Positions 24,091 to 35,099 of a stretch of DNA of 64,000 nucleotides are shown one piece after another. Each line of letters opens with the position of its first letter. Position 1 is the first letter of the stretch. This DNA is from Coniella vitis (taxonomy: Eukaryota; Ascomycota; Sordariomycetes; Diaporthales; Schizoparmaceae): positions 2,852,001 through 2,916,000 of the forward strand of contig WUJK01000006.1 in NCBI GenBank assembly GCA_011317545.1. Reading direction: 5' to 3'. The position numbers and the translations under genes were made by a program. Under the pieces are notes generated by a model that made no database searches, was not told the origin of the DNA, and was given only the letters and a program-made list of their open reading frames with translations.

Positions 24091-25139
24091 AAGAACTAAA
24101 GATAGAGTATAATAATATTATTACGTAAGGTATACGGCTTCGTAGCGATAGCGTAGTTCGTAAGCAAGATAAATTAGTAAGCTACTACTATCTAGTAGGC
24201 TCCTTAAAAGATTTTAATAATTAGATATTTATAAATAACTTGCTTTTATATAGTCTTAGAGTATAGAAAAAGTAGTAATAACGCCGCTATCCCTCCGTAA
24301 ACCGAAGGTAGTAGTATACTTAAGATTTAGATCTATTTTATCCCGTATAAGTTATTAAGTTGCTTAGAAGTAGCGGTAAAGTATATAGGATAGAGCGCTT
24401 TTACGCTATTTATATAAGGTAACTCGCTAGAAGAACGGAATCGTAAGTCCGGTCTTCTTACGCTAGCGTAGTTTCTATACTAAGTAAACGTAGCGGAGAT
24501 ATAGCGGGACCGCTAAGTCTATTATAAAGACTTAGAGGTTAAAGCCTTAAGTAAGGAATCGAAATTTATATTAGTATATATAGCGTAAATTATTTAAATT
24601 AAGATTTTCAGCGTTTTAGTTAATTAGTTTATTAATTTATTATAAATAACTATAAAAGCAGCGGATACCCTACGAAGACTTAGCTCTTATACTAATAAAA
24701 TAGTTTTTAAGATAGTTAAAGTTAATCTATTTTTTATTAATTTGAATTAAGAATAGGTATATTTTAATAGCAAGTATGCTATAGGAACGCAACCTTTACG
24801 CAGACTATATAGTCTTTAAAACTATAGTATTTAAAAGTTTAAATACTATACGATATCGTAGCGAAAGTCTAGCTTATACTTTAAGTTTAAATTAATATTT
24901 AGTATTACTATTTAGTTATTATTATTATAAGTTGTAATTATTATAATTGATTATTAAATAATAATTTAATATAAATTTAAATAATATATTATACTAGATT
25001 ACTATAAAGCCGCAGCTTAAATATAAATTAAAAGCAGGATATATTAAATATACGATAATATACGATATTTTATAAGTCTATTTATATTAAAACGTTAAAA
25101 TTAACCTATTTACGTCTAATACCTTAACGCTAAATTATA

Positions 25140-26060
25140 AATTAGCAGCAAACTCGCTACTATTTCGTAAAGAGTTATTAGTTACTACTAGTTCTAGCAT
25201 TTCCAGCATTTCCGCTATTATCTTTACTAGTAGTATTACTACTATTATCTCCGCTAGTAGTATTATTACTACTACTTCCACCCTACGGGTTTATACTACT
25301 ATAGCCGCTTCTAGGAGGGTCTAAGCAATTAACAATATATTTAGCAGCGATTATACTATAGTATACTAAGCTAACTAAATCTCGAAATAAAGCTAACTAT
25401 TTATTACCTTAACCGCCGCTAGCGAGTAGCGCGACTATAGCGTTAATACCGTCCCGACCGGCTCCCTTAGCCTTAGTAAATAAATTAATATAATTTAAAG
25501 GAATATACCTATTAATACGTTATAACTAATCCTAGGAAAAGGGAAATTATTCTTTAAGGATAGTAATAGTATTAAAGGGAAGCTATAATAAGGAATTAGT
25601 ATAAAAAACGTAATATAAATATACTAAAAAGGAGAATAACTTATACGATTATAAATATATTTACCGGTACTATAGTATAAATATTTTAATCCTTTACTTA
25701 AGAGTATAAAGTTAGTATTAAAAACGTAAGGATAATGTAAGTTAATATACTAGTAACGTTATAGTATTTATAGTTATAATAACTATCTTCTATCCGACGA
25801 TATAGGCACCGAATATACTAATTACGCGCGTTATATATACCCGCCGAAGCTATAACGGGGGCGCTACGTATAGCGGGAGGAGCAGTAGAGGCAGTAGGAG
25901 CAGGGCTATTTATAGGTATACTAGTAGGCGTATTAGCGGGCGTATTTATAGTAGTAACGCCGCTTTAATTCGAGGAAGAGGCTACGGTAATACCCGAGGC
26001 GGTAATATTAGCAGTACGAGTATATTTACTAGGACTACTAAGATATAGCGTTAATATAGA
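25140..26060 (-). pseudogene. unrecognised reading frame inside element D
   Basis: On the minus strand a protein-like sequence can be followed. First comes a Pro/Thr/Ala-rich part (PANTPTSIPINSPAPTASTA). Then comes a longer stretch with FPFS.D.L.RINRYIPLNYI, then KGAGRDGINAIVALLASGG and SLVYYSIIAAKYIVNCLDPP. It ends in a Ser/Asn/Thr/Gly-rich tail (SSSNNTTSGDNSSNTTSKDN). The interruptions I saw in this frame are stops RIP can make. It resembles no retroviral domain I know. Frame shifts between parts suggest an intron or decay. Confidence 0.4.
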
Positions 26061-29000
26061 TAATACGTAGAGAAAGGGCTATAAACTACTTACCCTTAGT
26101 TATCGTTAGGAGCGGGGCGCTTACTAGTTATAATAATTATTATTATAATAGTTGGGCTATTTAAAACTATAAAGCAGCATTAGCCTAGCGAAAACGTAGC
26201 GAATTAATATAAGTAGTTTAGCCTGCTTAAGGGAAAATACTACGAAAGGGATACGAAGAAGCTATATACTTAGTATTAAAGATATAACTTATAAAACTTA
26301 AACTAAATAATTGCTTAAAGGAATAAAAGTTAAAGGAGAAAGAGGGTATAAAAAGAGGGGCTTTTATAGCCGTAAGTCTAAAGCTATTATTAACTATTAA
26401 GTAGCCCGTATACCTATTTAATTACTAGATATAGCTATAATTATTTACTATTATTTTATTATTAGCTATTATTATAGAATAAAGATAGGAAGTATAATAA
26501 AAGTATAATAGAAGTATAAGGAACGCTATAATAGAGCTACAAACTTATTATTTTATATAATAGATATAGTAATAGGTATAATAAGAGCTATTTAGAGGTT
26601 CTTTAAGCTTTATAGGTTTTAAAAGAGAATAATAGGTTTTAGATATACTAAAGAGGATTAAAAGATATATAAGCGTATAGTGCTTAAACGTAGAGATAAT
26701 ATAGTAAAGAAGCATCCTATAAGAAAAAGAAGTTTATAGATTAAAGTTATTTTAAGAATAAGGTTTATAAAAGATATATTCTAGTCTAACGTAGAGATAA
26801 TATAGCTAATAAACGCTAGGAAGATATACGATAACGCAGGTTATATATAGGAAAAACGTAGCTAGTTACCTATTAGTAATAACCTATTAGCAAGTCGATA
26901 TTTAATAACTTCGAGGATAAAGTTATATAAGGGGAGGAGTATTATCAGAACCCTACCTTAAACGCTAGGAAAGCGTAGCGGTAATATAGTCCCTACGGCT
27001 TAGAATAAGGGCCTACCGGCAGCTCTCGGTAGGTAGCTATAGAATCTCAAAGATATAAAGAGCCGTCGGAAGCTTCGGAAACTAGTAAATAGAGAGGGGA
27101 TTTCTCTTTAGGTTCAGTTTCTATTAATAAATACTACTATTATAGTGTCTTCCATGCGATATAGCTGCTTTTACGCTAAGAACTCGTCGTCTATATTATA
27201 CTTTATCACCTCGCAATAACCCACCTCCTGATATTAGCGGAAGGTCGAGTAATCGGTCTTCCCCCCTTTCGGGATTAAAAAAACCTTTATAATCTTAAAG
27301 GTTATCGGGTAATAGCTAAGCCTTAAATAGCCTTTATATAATATTCGGATATAATTCCCGATATAGGGCTAGGCTAGTTTAAGAAGGTTTATAATAACCC
27401 TATTAATACCCGGGGCTATATTATAGCTACTTATATAAAGGTATCGTACCTCTATAAGCGTTACTCTTATATTCTAAGGGATAAGGGTAGTAGGGTTTAG
27501 GAGCGGTTATTATAGGTCCTTAATATCGTTTCTAGCCGAGAATCGGTAGAGGATTTTATACTTAAAGAGGTCCGCCTTTTCTATAGGGTTAGCTATTACC
27601 CTCCCGTTATCTACTAAAGGTAGTAGCTTATAGTTATCCGTTACCTTATACTACCTAATAACTTTCTATAGGTATATATCGCTATAAATACCCCTAATTT
27701 AGCTTTCCTAGTATTATTTCTTTATTATATATACCTATTTATATAGGTATATATATACTTCTTATACCTCTTTTCGTTATACTATCCTACGTTTTTTAAT
27801 ATAAGTTTAGAAGGCCTCTTTATAAGCATCCGTCTATTATATAACCTAGTAGCCGCTATTATAAAGGGTTATCCTTATTATACGGATTATATCTCCTATT
27901 AGGTTAATAATAACCGTTACTAATACCTTAAGGTCTTCTTCCGATCTATCCGTATCGGGGAGTAGGAAGGCGTATTATTAAATAAAAATACCGAATTTAT
28001 CCTAGTCCTCGATATAAACCCTAGGGGTAAGATCCTTTTATAGGGGGGGGGGTCTCGCTTATACCGTTATCCAGATTATTATATAATCTAAGCCCGTATA
28101 TAGGCTATCCGCGATATAAGTTTCTATATTAGGGGTATTCGTAAGGACTAGATCTAGGGTATTACTTAATATATATATAGGTACCTCTAGGTTAAATACC
28201 TCTAATCCCGTATCCTCGATTTACTTAGCTACCCTTATACCTACTCCCGAATATCTAATATAGCCCGGTTATTATAACTAATATATTACGTTAAAGTCCC
28301 CTATTATTACCGCCGGGTATAGGACTTCCTAGTTTTCGAGTATATTTAGTATATCCTCTTCTCTAGGAGCGCGATAAATATTAGCGATTATAATACCGTT
28401 AAGCTATATTATATACTAGTTATATAAGGGGGCCGGTCGGGTTTAGAATACTATAAGCCCCTTCCTTATATAGGTTATAACTTATAGTTTATCCTTCTAA
28501 TCCTCTATTAGGTAGAATATATTATATCCTATATACGTTTTAGTAAGGCGTTTCGTGCCTTATATCGCTATTTATAGTTCCTATATAAGTATTACCTCCG
28601 CTTTAGCTATTTATACTAGGTTAAGGGCGGTATTATATTATTCCCCTATCCGTATTATATTAACCTAGAGGATTCTTTAGTCTTTCCTTTCCTTCCCTAG
28701 CCGCCCCTAGCCTTATTTCGGGTATAGGGTTATTAGGGGGGGGTAGGATAGGGTATTAAGCGTATTCGCCCCTATTTCTATATCCTCTTTATCGTCGAGG
28801 ATAGGGTCTAGGGAAGCTATATATATTAGTTCGCGCTATAATAGAGCTAGGGCCCTAGGGGCTTATAATAGCGTAGATAGGGGGGGGGTTATTATTAGAT
28901 CCCTATTCTTTATTAGTTCTAAGGGTCTCCTATTATAAATACCGGTAATATATCGGAATAGGGACTTAGGTATAAAGGTAGGTATAGGTTCCGGTCGAGG

Positions 29001-29199
29001 CTTAATACCTACCGAGAGCGGGGTAAGTTAGATCCTAAGTACTTCTACTCTAGCCGCTATTATAGCTATATTCTTCGATTTATACGCCTCCGAGTATATA
29101 TAAGCTCCCGCCCTACGGACGCCTTTAAGTTATCGCTTAATAAGGCGGATAATCTTACTATCCCTTTTAATTAGTTATACTTAGTAGCTAATATATATA

Positions 29200-31200
29200 G
29201 CTATATATAGGCTATAGTAGTTAATATATTAGGAGGGGTTTAAGTAGTCCTCCGTAAGGTAATTAGTCTTTCCGTATCTTTCGTATCGCTTACTATAGGT
29301 ATAGTTTCTAGGATTATAATAATTCTAGTGGATTATATATTACGTAATTTATACCTTTCGCTCTAGCTTCCGGGCTAAAAGGGAGCTAAATACCCTAAAT
29401 CCTACTTTTACCGGCTTTATAAAGGATATAACCTATTCCTAGATAAATAAATTATTAGATTAATAATATATAGGGTAATAATCGATAAGCGTTTATCTAA
29501 TTATTACCTATACTTCTTACGGGACGAGTTATATAATATCCCGTTCTCCGATATAGTTATATAGGAGTTTAGGTACTCCTAGGAGGATATAGGTATACTA
29601 TATAACGGGCTAGCCCCTGTGGGGCTCCAGGAATTGACTAGCGTTCCTGCGGCCGTCTCCGACGTACGGAACCTTTCGCTTGGGCAGTTAAGGCAAAAGG
29701 TACGCAATCTTCTGAACACGTTTCAGAAGATCTAGTCAACTTATCAGGCACGTCGGGCGAAGGCAATATCACACAGGTGGGCCTGTAATATCACCTCCCT
29801 TCTCTCCCTCTGATAACGTCGGACCCCTAAAGCTTACCCGCGATATTGCTTTATAAGCCGAAGTTCACACGGAAGGGGTATCTAAGACTTTTGGCACTCC
29901 GTGGCTGGCTCGAACTTACGACCTTGGGATTTTGTTCAGAAGATATATGACGGGCTGGCCCCTATAGGGCTCTAGGAATTGACTAGCGTTCCTGCGGCCG
30001 TCTCCGACGTACGGAACCTTTCGCTTAGGCAGTTGAGGCAAAAGGTACGCAATCTTCTGAACACGTTTCAGAAGAGCTAGTCAACTTATCAGGCACGTCG
30101 GGCGAAGGCAATGTTACACAGGTGGGCCTGTGATATACTATTCCTCTACCTTATCGATATAGATATTTTATCGTTCTAAGGCGGGCTATAAGGTAAGTAA
30201 TCTTTCTTCTAACTCCTTATCTCCCGGTTATAGCGCTTATCCGCTTCTAACGGTTTAAACTTCCTTAATCGTATAGAGGTTTAGGCTAGTAATCTCTAAG
30301 AGTATAATCTTAACTTTAGCCGGTTTAAGGGTTCTTTATTTATATCCTATTAGGAGGCGGAGGAAGAGTTTATTATCCGAGCGTTACGCCTTTAGAGTAG
30401 GTTCTACTCTAGCGGGTCTATATTATTTTTATTAAATTATTATCTAATCCTTAATTATAGCGGAAGCCTAGGGTAGGGCCGTTATAGGGGTTACCGATCT
30501 AGGATTAGCTAATTTAGCGCCCGGTATAGGTAAAGCTTTTACTATTATTATATAAGAGTAGGCTTTTTAGGTAATAAATAGGGGCTAGGGGGATACGGGT
30601 AGGGCTATATATACCGGCCCGCTTTTCTATATCTCCTATATATTATTAGGTAGGGTTATAGGGATCGTAATCCTTAATAGGATAGATTATAGTTTATCCC
30701 GGACCTATAGGGTCTATATTTTATTAAATCCTTCGGTAAAGTTAACTAATACTATATTTAAGGAGGCCGCTATAGCTTTAATTATAAAATATTTCGCGCG
30801 CCTTAATACTTCCTCTTTTTAAAGGATTTTATCGATTAATTCGGTAAATAAGTTAAGGCTATACTATTAGTCCTTCCGGAGGTTAGGAAAGGGAATAATA
30901 GATAAGGTATCCGTAAAGGGAGTAAACTGCCCCCGGCCTCTTTCCTTAATAACGGGGTAGAAGGGGATCGGTCCTATCTTCGATAATATCGAGAGGAGGA
31001 GGATAGGATATTTTAGATCGCCCGGTATTATAAGGGAGCTTACTAGCCTCTTAAAGAGGGCCGGCTAATTATCTTTATTATATTATAAGGGAGCTATAAT
31101 AGCGTATAGCGCGCTAAGGTCGGTAGTAATAATCTAAGCTACCGTATTAACTTCTAAGTTAGGAGTATATAGGAATCCCTTTAGTATTATAAACCTAGGG
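29200..31200 (-). pseudogene. LINE ORF1 (gag-like, CCHC zinc knuckles), dead by RIP
   Basis: Nucleic-acid-binding ORF1 of the LINE. The reading frame continues across insertion E: ..LEITSLNLYTIKEV.., then VPKLLYNYIGERD, then FRVFSSLLARKLERKV. It ends in zinc knuckles at about 29,335-29,235. There the metal ligands are turned to Tyr (NYYNPRNYTYSKRYERYGKT, then NYLTEDY), the change expected from TGC/TGT to TAC/TAT and CAC/CAT to TAC/TAT. Removing E and one copy of its 5-bp duplication keeps the frame. Limits are approximate. Confidence 0.7.
29601..30135 (-). mobile_element. element E: 535-bp TRIM (terminal-repeat retrotransposon in miniature)
   Basis: Two direct 190-bp LTRs (29,601-29,790 and 29,946-30,135) flank a 155-bp non-coding core, with a perfect 5-bp target duplication TACTA (29,596-29,600 and 30,136-30,140). 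Next to the left LTR is a pyrimidine tract that on the minus strand is the purine tract GAGGGAGAGAAGGGAGGTGA, so the element probably reads minus. Each LTR contains a hairpin (TCTTCTGAACACGTTTCAGA). It keeps many CA/TG sites, far less RIP than its surroundings. Confidence 0.85.
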
Positions 31201-31240
31201 GTTAGAAAGAGAGAAGGAAGAAGGATTATATATATAGGGT

Positions 31241-31739
31241 GAATCTATAGGATAGCACGTAACTCAATGTCTGTTAATATAGCCCGCTGGTCTAAGTTGA
31301 AACAAGATATATAACCTATAAATCTTTTTTTAAACGTTATCTAGCCCTAACCATTGCAACGCGTTTTAACCGCTTCGGTAGAAAAGCTAAATAGTGAATA
31401 TATGGATCCGTGCCTGCCGGCACGGCTAAATAAAGCTGGCAACGCATATGCCCAGCATATACTATAATACTATAGCTTTTAAGATAGTTACCCTTCTAGC
31501 TACTTTACTATCTAATCAACTAACCTTTAGAACGTACGAACTTACTATATAGTACGTGCGGTTAGTTAGCGTTTAATTAGTTAACTATATCTTAAAGAAA
31601 CCTAAAAAATAATTATTTTTAAAGAGGATAACCCTTATCTCTTTAAACGTATTAATCCCTTTTAAACCCGCCCTTTATTACGAAACTTTTATTAATAATA
31701 TAGTAAATCGACTATCGCTAATTCCGCTATAATAAATAA
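31241..31739. other. weakly mutated spacer with two perfect hairpins
   Basis: Between the LINE 5' end and the next decayed coding region. 31,241-31,450 retains CA/TG and holds two short inverted repeats: CCGTGCC-TGCC-GGCACGG (31,408-31,425), immediately followed by CTAA, and ATATGC-CCA-GCATAT about 20 bp later. From about 31,450 the RIP signature returns. No coding seen. Confidence 0.5.
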
Positions 31740-32349
31740 CGAGCTGCTAGAGGACCTCGAGTCTATTAATCCTACTCGAGAAACCTCCCCGTCCGGATCC
31801 TTCGAGCGCCTAGTTCTATATATAATTAAAGAATTAAACCAGAAGATAGATTATCTTAACGAATAGTAGAACTAGCGCTTTAACCGTATAGGAAAAACCC
31901 TAAAGACCCTATTAGAAAGTAATAAGCAGATTTTAGAGATATTAGCTAATCTAAAAGGTAAATAACCTTAGAGCGAGGGATAATTAATATTATATAAACC
32001 TACGCGTTATATTATTAATATCTAGGATATATATAACTACCCGGACGCCGGCACCCGTATATATAATACTATATATAAATATACTATTCCTTACGAAACC
32101 CGTAAGCTTTATAAATACTTAAATAATAATTATAACGATACTTACGAATAGCTTATTAACCCTTCGATAAAGCCGATTTATTATAATAAGCTAAAGGTTA
32201 TACGCTTTAAATCTAATTATTTTAACCTCGAATAGCTACTTTAAGGTATACCTAATTATAACCGCTTAACTATTAATAAACGTATTATTAAGGATACTTA
32301 GCCTTATATATTCTTCGAAGGCGATATACTAAATAATAAGGAGGATAAT
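31740..32349 (+). pseudogene. RIP-decayed coding remnant of an unidentified repeat
   Basis: Plus-strand frame with ELLEDLESINPTRETSPSGS, then LVLYIIKELNQKIDYLNE and KTLKTLLESNKQILEILANL, ending in a stop near 31,970. A second stretch reads IYKYTIPYETRKLYKYLNNN, then NRLTINKRIIKDT. Interruptions are RIP-type stops. The first part looks like a coiled coil and might be a gag N-terminus, but I cannot assign it. A family A LTR cuts it at 32,350. Confidence 0.4.
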
Positions 32350-32815
32350 TATAATAATCCTTGCCTAAATCCCTAACTCTAGAAGTACCTATAAGTTATA
32401 TATTAGCAGGTAGGGAAGTATTACCTTTAAATCTTCGTATATTATCGAGCAATATTAAGTATTATAAGTAATTAAAAGGGATTACCCTATTATATAAAAT
32501 AATACTTAGATTTATAACTAAAGATTTTAAGGAAAACTATCTAATAGCTAGGAAACCGTCCGTCCTTATATCCTTCCGTTATTCTATTAGATTACTTAGA
32601 TAGTACTAGATAGTATATATCCTTTACTATCCGGATAGTTCTAAATAGCTTCTATCCGGAGCTATCCTCTCTAATTAGTCCGTTCCTTATTATATTATTT
32701 ATAATTCCTTTCCTAATTATATAAGAGATCCCTATCGGTCTATTAAGGTTCCGATTTACTAGTATATAGTTGCGCTAGCTTATTCCTATAACCTATATAA
32801 CCGTAGGTTATAATA
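32350..32815 (-). repeat. solo LTR of family A
   Basis: 466 bp with family A LTR ends (TATAATAATCC.. and ..GGTTATAATA), homologous to LTRs at 42,060, 47,323, 47,457, 54,658 and 58,077. Orientation as in the minus-strand A elements. Its centre has a private palindromic segment built on CCGGATAG. Flanking 5-mers (ATAAT, CTTTA) do not match, so it may have arisen by recombination. Confidence 0.75.
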
Positions 32816-33507
32816 CTTTAGTTTAATTAAGAAGAAGGAATAACCCTTAGAATAGGGGTTAAGGGGGTATTTATACTTTTTCGAAGCTCTAAGAGTAAAG
32901 ATATTACGCTTATAACCGCTTATTAAGTTAAAGGCGTTACTATTATTCTATTAACGGATAATAAGTAGTAGAACTTATAAACTCGCCGAAAGCTAGGTTA
33001 AAGGGAGCTCTACGGATATAAGACTCCTTTTATACTCGCTAAGTACGAGAATAGGGCTCCTTTAATAGGGTAGGTAGGCGTAACGGCGTTATATCGTTAT
33101 ACTATTTAGATAGCTATTATACTATATATAGCTCTATAGGAGGGCGTTTAGCCTAAGCGGGGGGGTAATATTATAGGCCTATAGGTAAATATATAGCTTC
33201 GGTATATTAGGGTATAAAGCCTTAATTAGTATATTCCCTTCCCGTTTAAAAACTAATATTATATAAGCGCTAAATAAGAGCGTCTTCCGAATAGCTTATA
33301 AGCCGTATAAAAGACTATCGGTAATAGCACCTATATCGACGGTAAACCTATAGAAAACTCTATCTAAAGGTAGATCTTAAGCGTAAGAGCTATTTAAGAG
33401 CAGCTCTCGTACCGCTATATAAATACTACTCTTACTTCTCTCCTTAAGTTAGTTAATAATAGAAATTAGGATCGTAACTACGAATACTCTCTCGATGCCT
33501 ATTTATA
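32816..33507 (+). mobile_element. 3' fragment of a family B Ty3/gypsy element (with 3' LTR)
   Basis: Collinear with 41,106-41,796 of the complete B element. It includes a G-rich polypurine tract (GCGGGGGGG) and a 339-bp LTR at 33,169-33,507, the same length as both LTRs of the full copy. It is truncated on the left by the family A LTR. Confidence 0.8.
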
Positions 33508-34459
33508 CTTTAGTACTAATACTAAAATCTATAGCTACTTAATTAACTTTATTAAACTCCTATAGTAACGAATTAGGAACTAACTTAGGTAAAGGACCTA
33601 TAAGTACTAAAGCTATAGCTTTACGCTTAGCCTCTTTATATTTAATATAATCTAATTCCTTTATAGAATCTAAACTATAACGAATAATATATATTATCTT
33701 TTCCCTTTATATTTTCTTCTACTTATATAAACGTATTAAACGCTCTTTAAGTTCCTTAATTTTATCCTCTAACTTTTAATATTAACGAGAGATATTTCGA
33801 ATATCCGCCGGAATAGGACTAAATATATTATATAAAGATATAACGGATTAGGAAAGTATAATCCGAAGTAAGAATATTAGGTAGGAATATTTATAGAAAT
33901 AACTATAATCTTTAGGGATAAAGACCGATAAAAGGGAGATAATATTATAACCTAGGGTTATATAGGTTATAAGAATAAGCTAGTATAACTATATATTAGT
34001 AAGTCGGAACTTTAACGGACCGATAGGGAATAGTTATATAATTAGGACCTACTCTTTATAGGAAATTCCTATTAAAAAGCGGCGATAGGATTAGATAATC
34101 CTAGGAGGATATAGGCTAATTAGGATTAGATTATTAAGATTATTAATAATCTAATAAATCTAGGATTACCTAGATTACTAGTAATCCAAATAATCTAAGG
34201 TTAAATAGGATATTTAATAATAAGATAATAGAAGGAAATAAGGATAGGAGTTTACGGCTTAATATTAAATAGTTTCCCTTATAGTCTTTAGTTATAAATC
34301 TAAGTATTATTTTATATAATAGGGTAATCCCTTTTAATTATTTATAATACTTAATATTGCTCGATATTATACGAAGACTAAAGGTAATACCTCCTTCCCC
34401 TATTAATATATAACTTATAAATACTTTACGAATCCGGGATTTAGGTAAGGATTATTATA
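33508..34459 (+). mobile_element. 3' fragment of a plus-oriented family A element
   Basis: Reverse-oriented relative to the other A copies. It has 435 bp of the element's 3' interior and a 517-bp LTR (33,943-34,459) beginning TATTATAACC and ending GGATTATTATA. The interior holds a shortened copy of the antisense ORF (minus strand here, 33,841 to about 33,508). That copy lacks about the first 75 codons of the full versions and stops at the junction with the B LTR. Confidence 0.75.
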
Positions 34460-34541
34460 TAAGGAGTAGGTCCGCTTATATAAGTATCCTTTATCGATCT
34501 ATTAAGTCTCCGATTTACTAGTATATAGTTATACTAGCCTA
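34460..34541 (-). repeat. family A LTR fragment, left side of the B insertion
   Basis: Matches the distal third of family A LTRs (..CTTATATAAG.., CCGATTTACTAGTATATAG, ACTAGCCTA). It continues on the other side of element B at 41,797-41,834 (GCCTATTCCTATAACC.. to TTATAATA). The shared GCCTA is the target duplication of B. Confidence 0.8.
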
Positions 34542-35099
34542 TGTTATAGGCCCACGGGTAAATGCACGGCTTCGGCACACCAGGGCACGAAGCCTTAGTT
34601 AGTATATTCCCTTCTCGTCTAGAGACTAGCATTATATAAGCGCTAAACAAGAGCGCCTCCCGAGCAGCTTACGAGCCGCACAAAAGACCATCGATAAGAG
34701 GACCCGTATCGACGGTAGACCTATAGAAAACTTTATCTACGGGTAGATCCTAAACGTAAGAGCTATTTAAAAGCAGCTCTTACGCCGCTATATAAATACT
34801 ATTCTTACTTTTCTCCTTAAGTTAGTTAATAATAGAAATTAGGATCGAAACTACGAATACTCTCTCGATGCCCGTTTATATTTAACTAACTTCTATTTCT
34901 ACCTACCCTACGTATCCAACGGTATTTATATACTTATTTAGTATATAGCCTTAGGATATTATACCCCTATAACGAGTAATTCGGGCAACTCCCTACCTAA
35001 GCGAATAATAATAATAATAATATAATAATAACTATATAATAAATAGTTACTTAAATAATAGAAGAGCAGCGGTATATTATTAAAGGAGTAGTATAATAA

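Larger units (their letters stand above)
23146..27233. mobile_element. LTR element D, superfamily undetermined
   Basis: 4,088 bp with 291-bp LTRs (23,146-23,436 and 26,943-27,233) starting TGTTAGAACCCTACC in the left copy and ending CCTAATA/CCTGATA. The left LTR keeps many CA/TG sites, while the right one has most changed to TA. It sits between codons of the LINE RT; joining the flanks after removing one AGC restores TFRSYRLITLL. The flanking 5-mers GGAGC and TTAGC match only in AGC, so the duplication is imperfect. I found no RT or integrase motifs in the 3.5-kb interior, so copia or gypsy cannot be decided. Confidence 0.75.
21150..28700 (-). pseudogene. LINE ORF2: endonuclease, reverse transcriptase, RNase H, dead by RIP
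   Basis: Endonuclease: the start reads VNIIRIGE near 28,670 and the GDFNVI motif lies at about 28,310-28,288. RT first part: LIPKGGKTDYSTFR up to 27,234. Insertion D interrupts exactly here, and reading resumes at 23,145 with SYRLITLLLYIAKGIEYLLA, then GSLISPILYILYLSPLL. The catalytic A/VDD box is changed to TDN at about 22,660 (Asp to Asn by RIP). RNase H: IYSDG at about 21,750, IFFIDNISVIYGI, then GIEGNETTDKLAK. In the parts read, stops are TAG/TAA where Gln or Trp would be expected. Confidence 0.75.
19060..31240 (-). mobile_element. Tad-like non-LTR retrotransposon (LINE), RIP-degraded, split by three insertions
   Basis: Minus-strand LINE of about 5.9 kb once insertions C, D and E are removed. 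In 5'-3' order it has ORF1 with zinc knuckles, then an EEP endonuclease, reverse transcriptase and RNase H. The 3' end lies near 19,060, where AATAAA is found on the minus strand. The 5' end near 31,240 is set by loss of the RIP signature, so both ends are approximate. RIP is near complete: 19,861-19,980 and 20,041-20,160, for example, contain no CA or TG at all. In-frame stops in the parts I read are types RIP can make from Gln or Trp codons. No target-site duplication was found. Confidence 0.8.

Noticed and set aside
23146..27233. Copia assignment for element D from its TGTTAGAAC LTR start
   Set aside because: No copia RT, integrase or domain order could be read in the interior, so the superfamily is left open.
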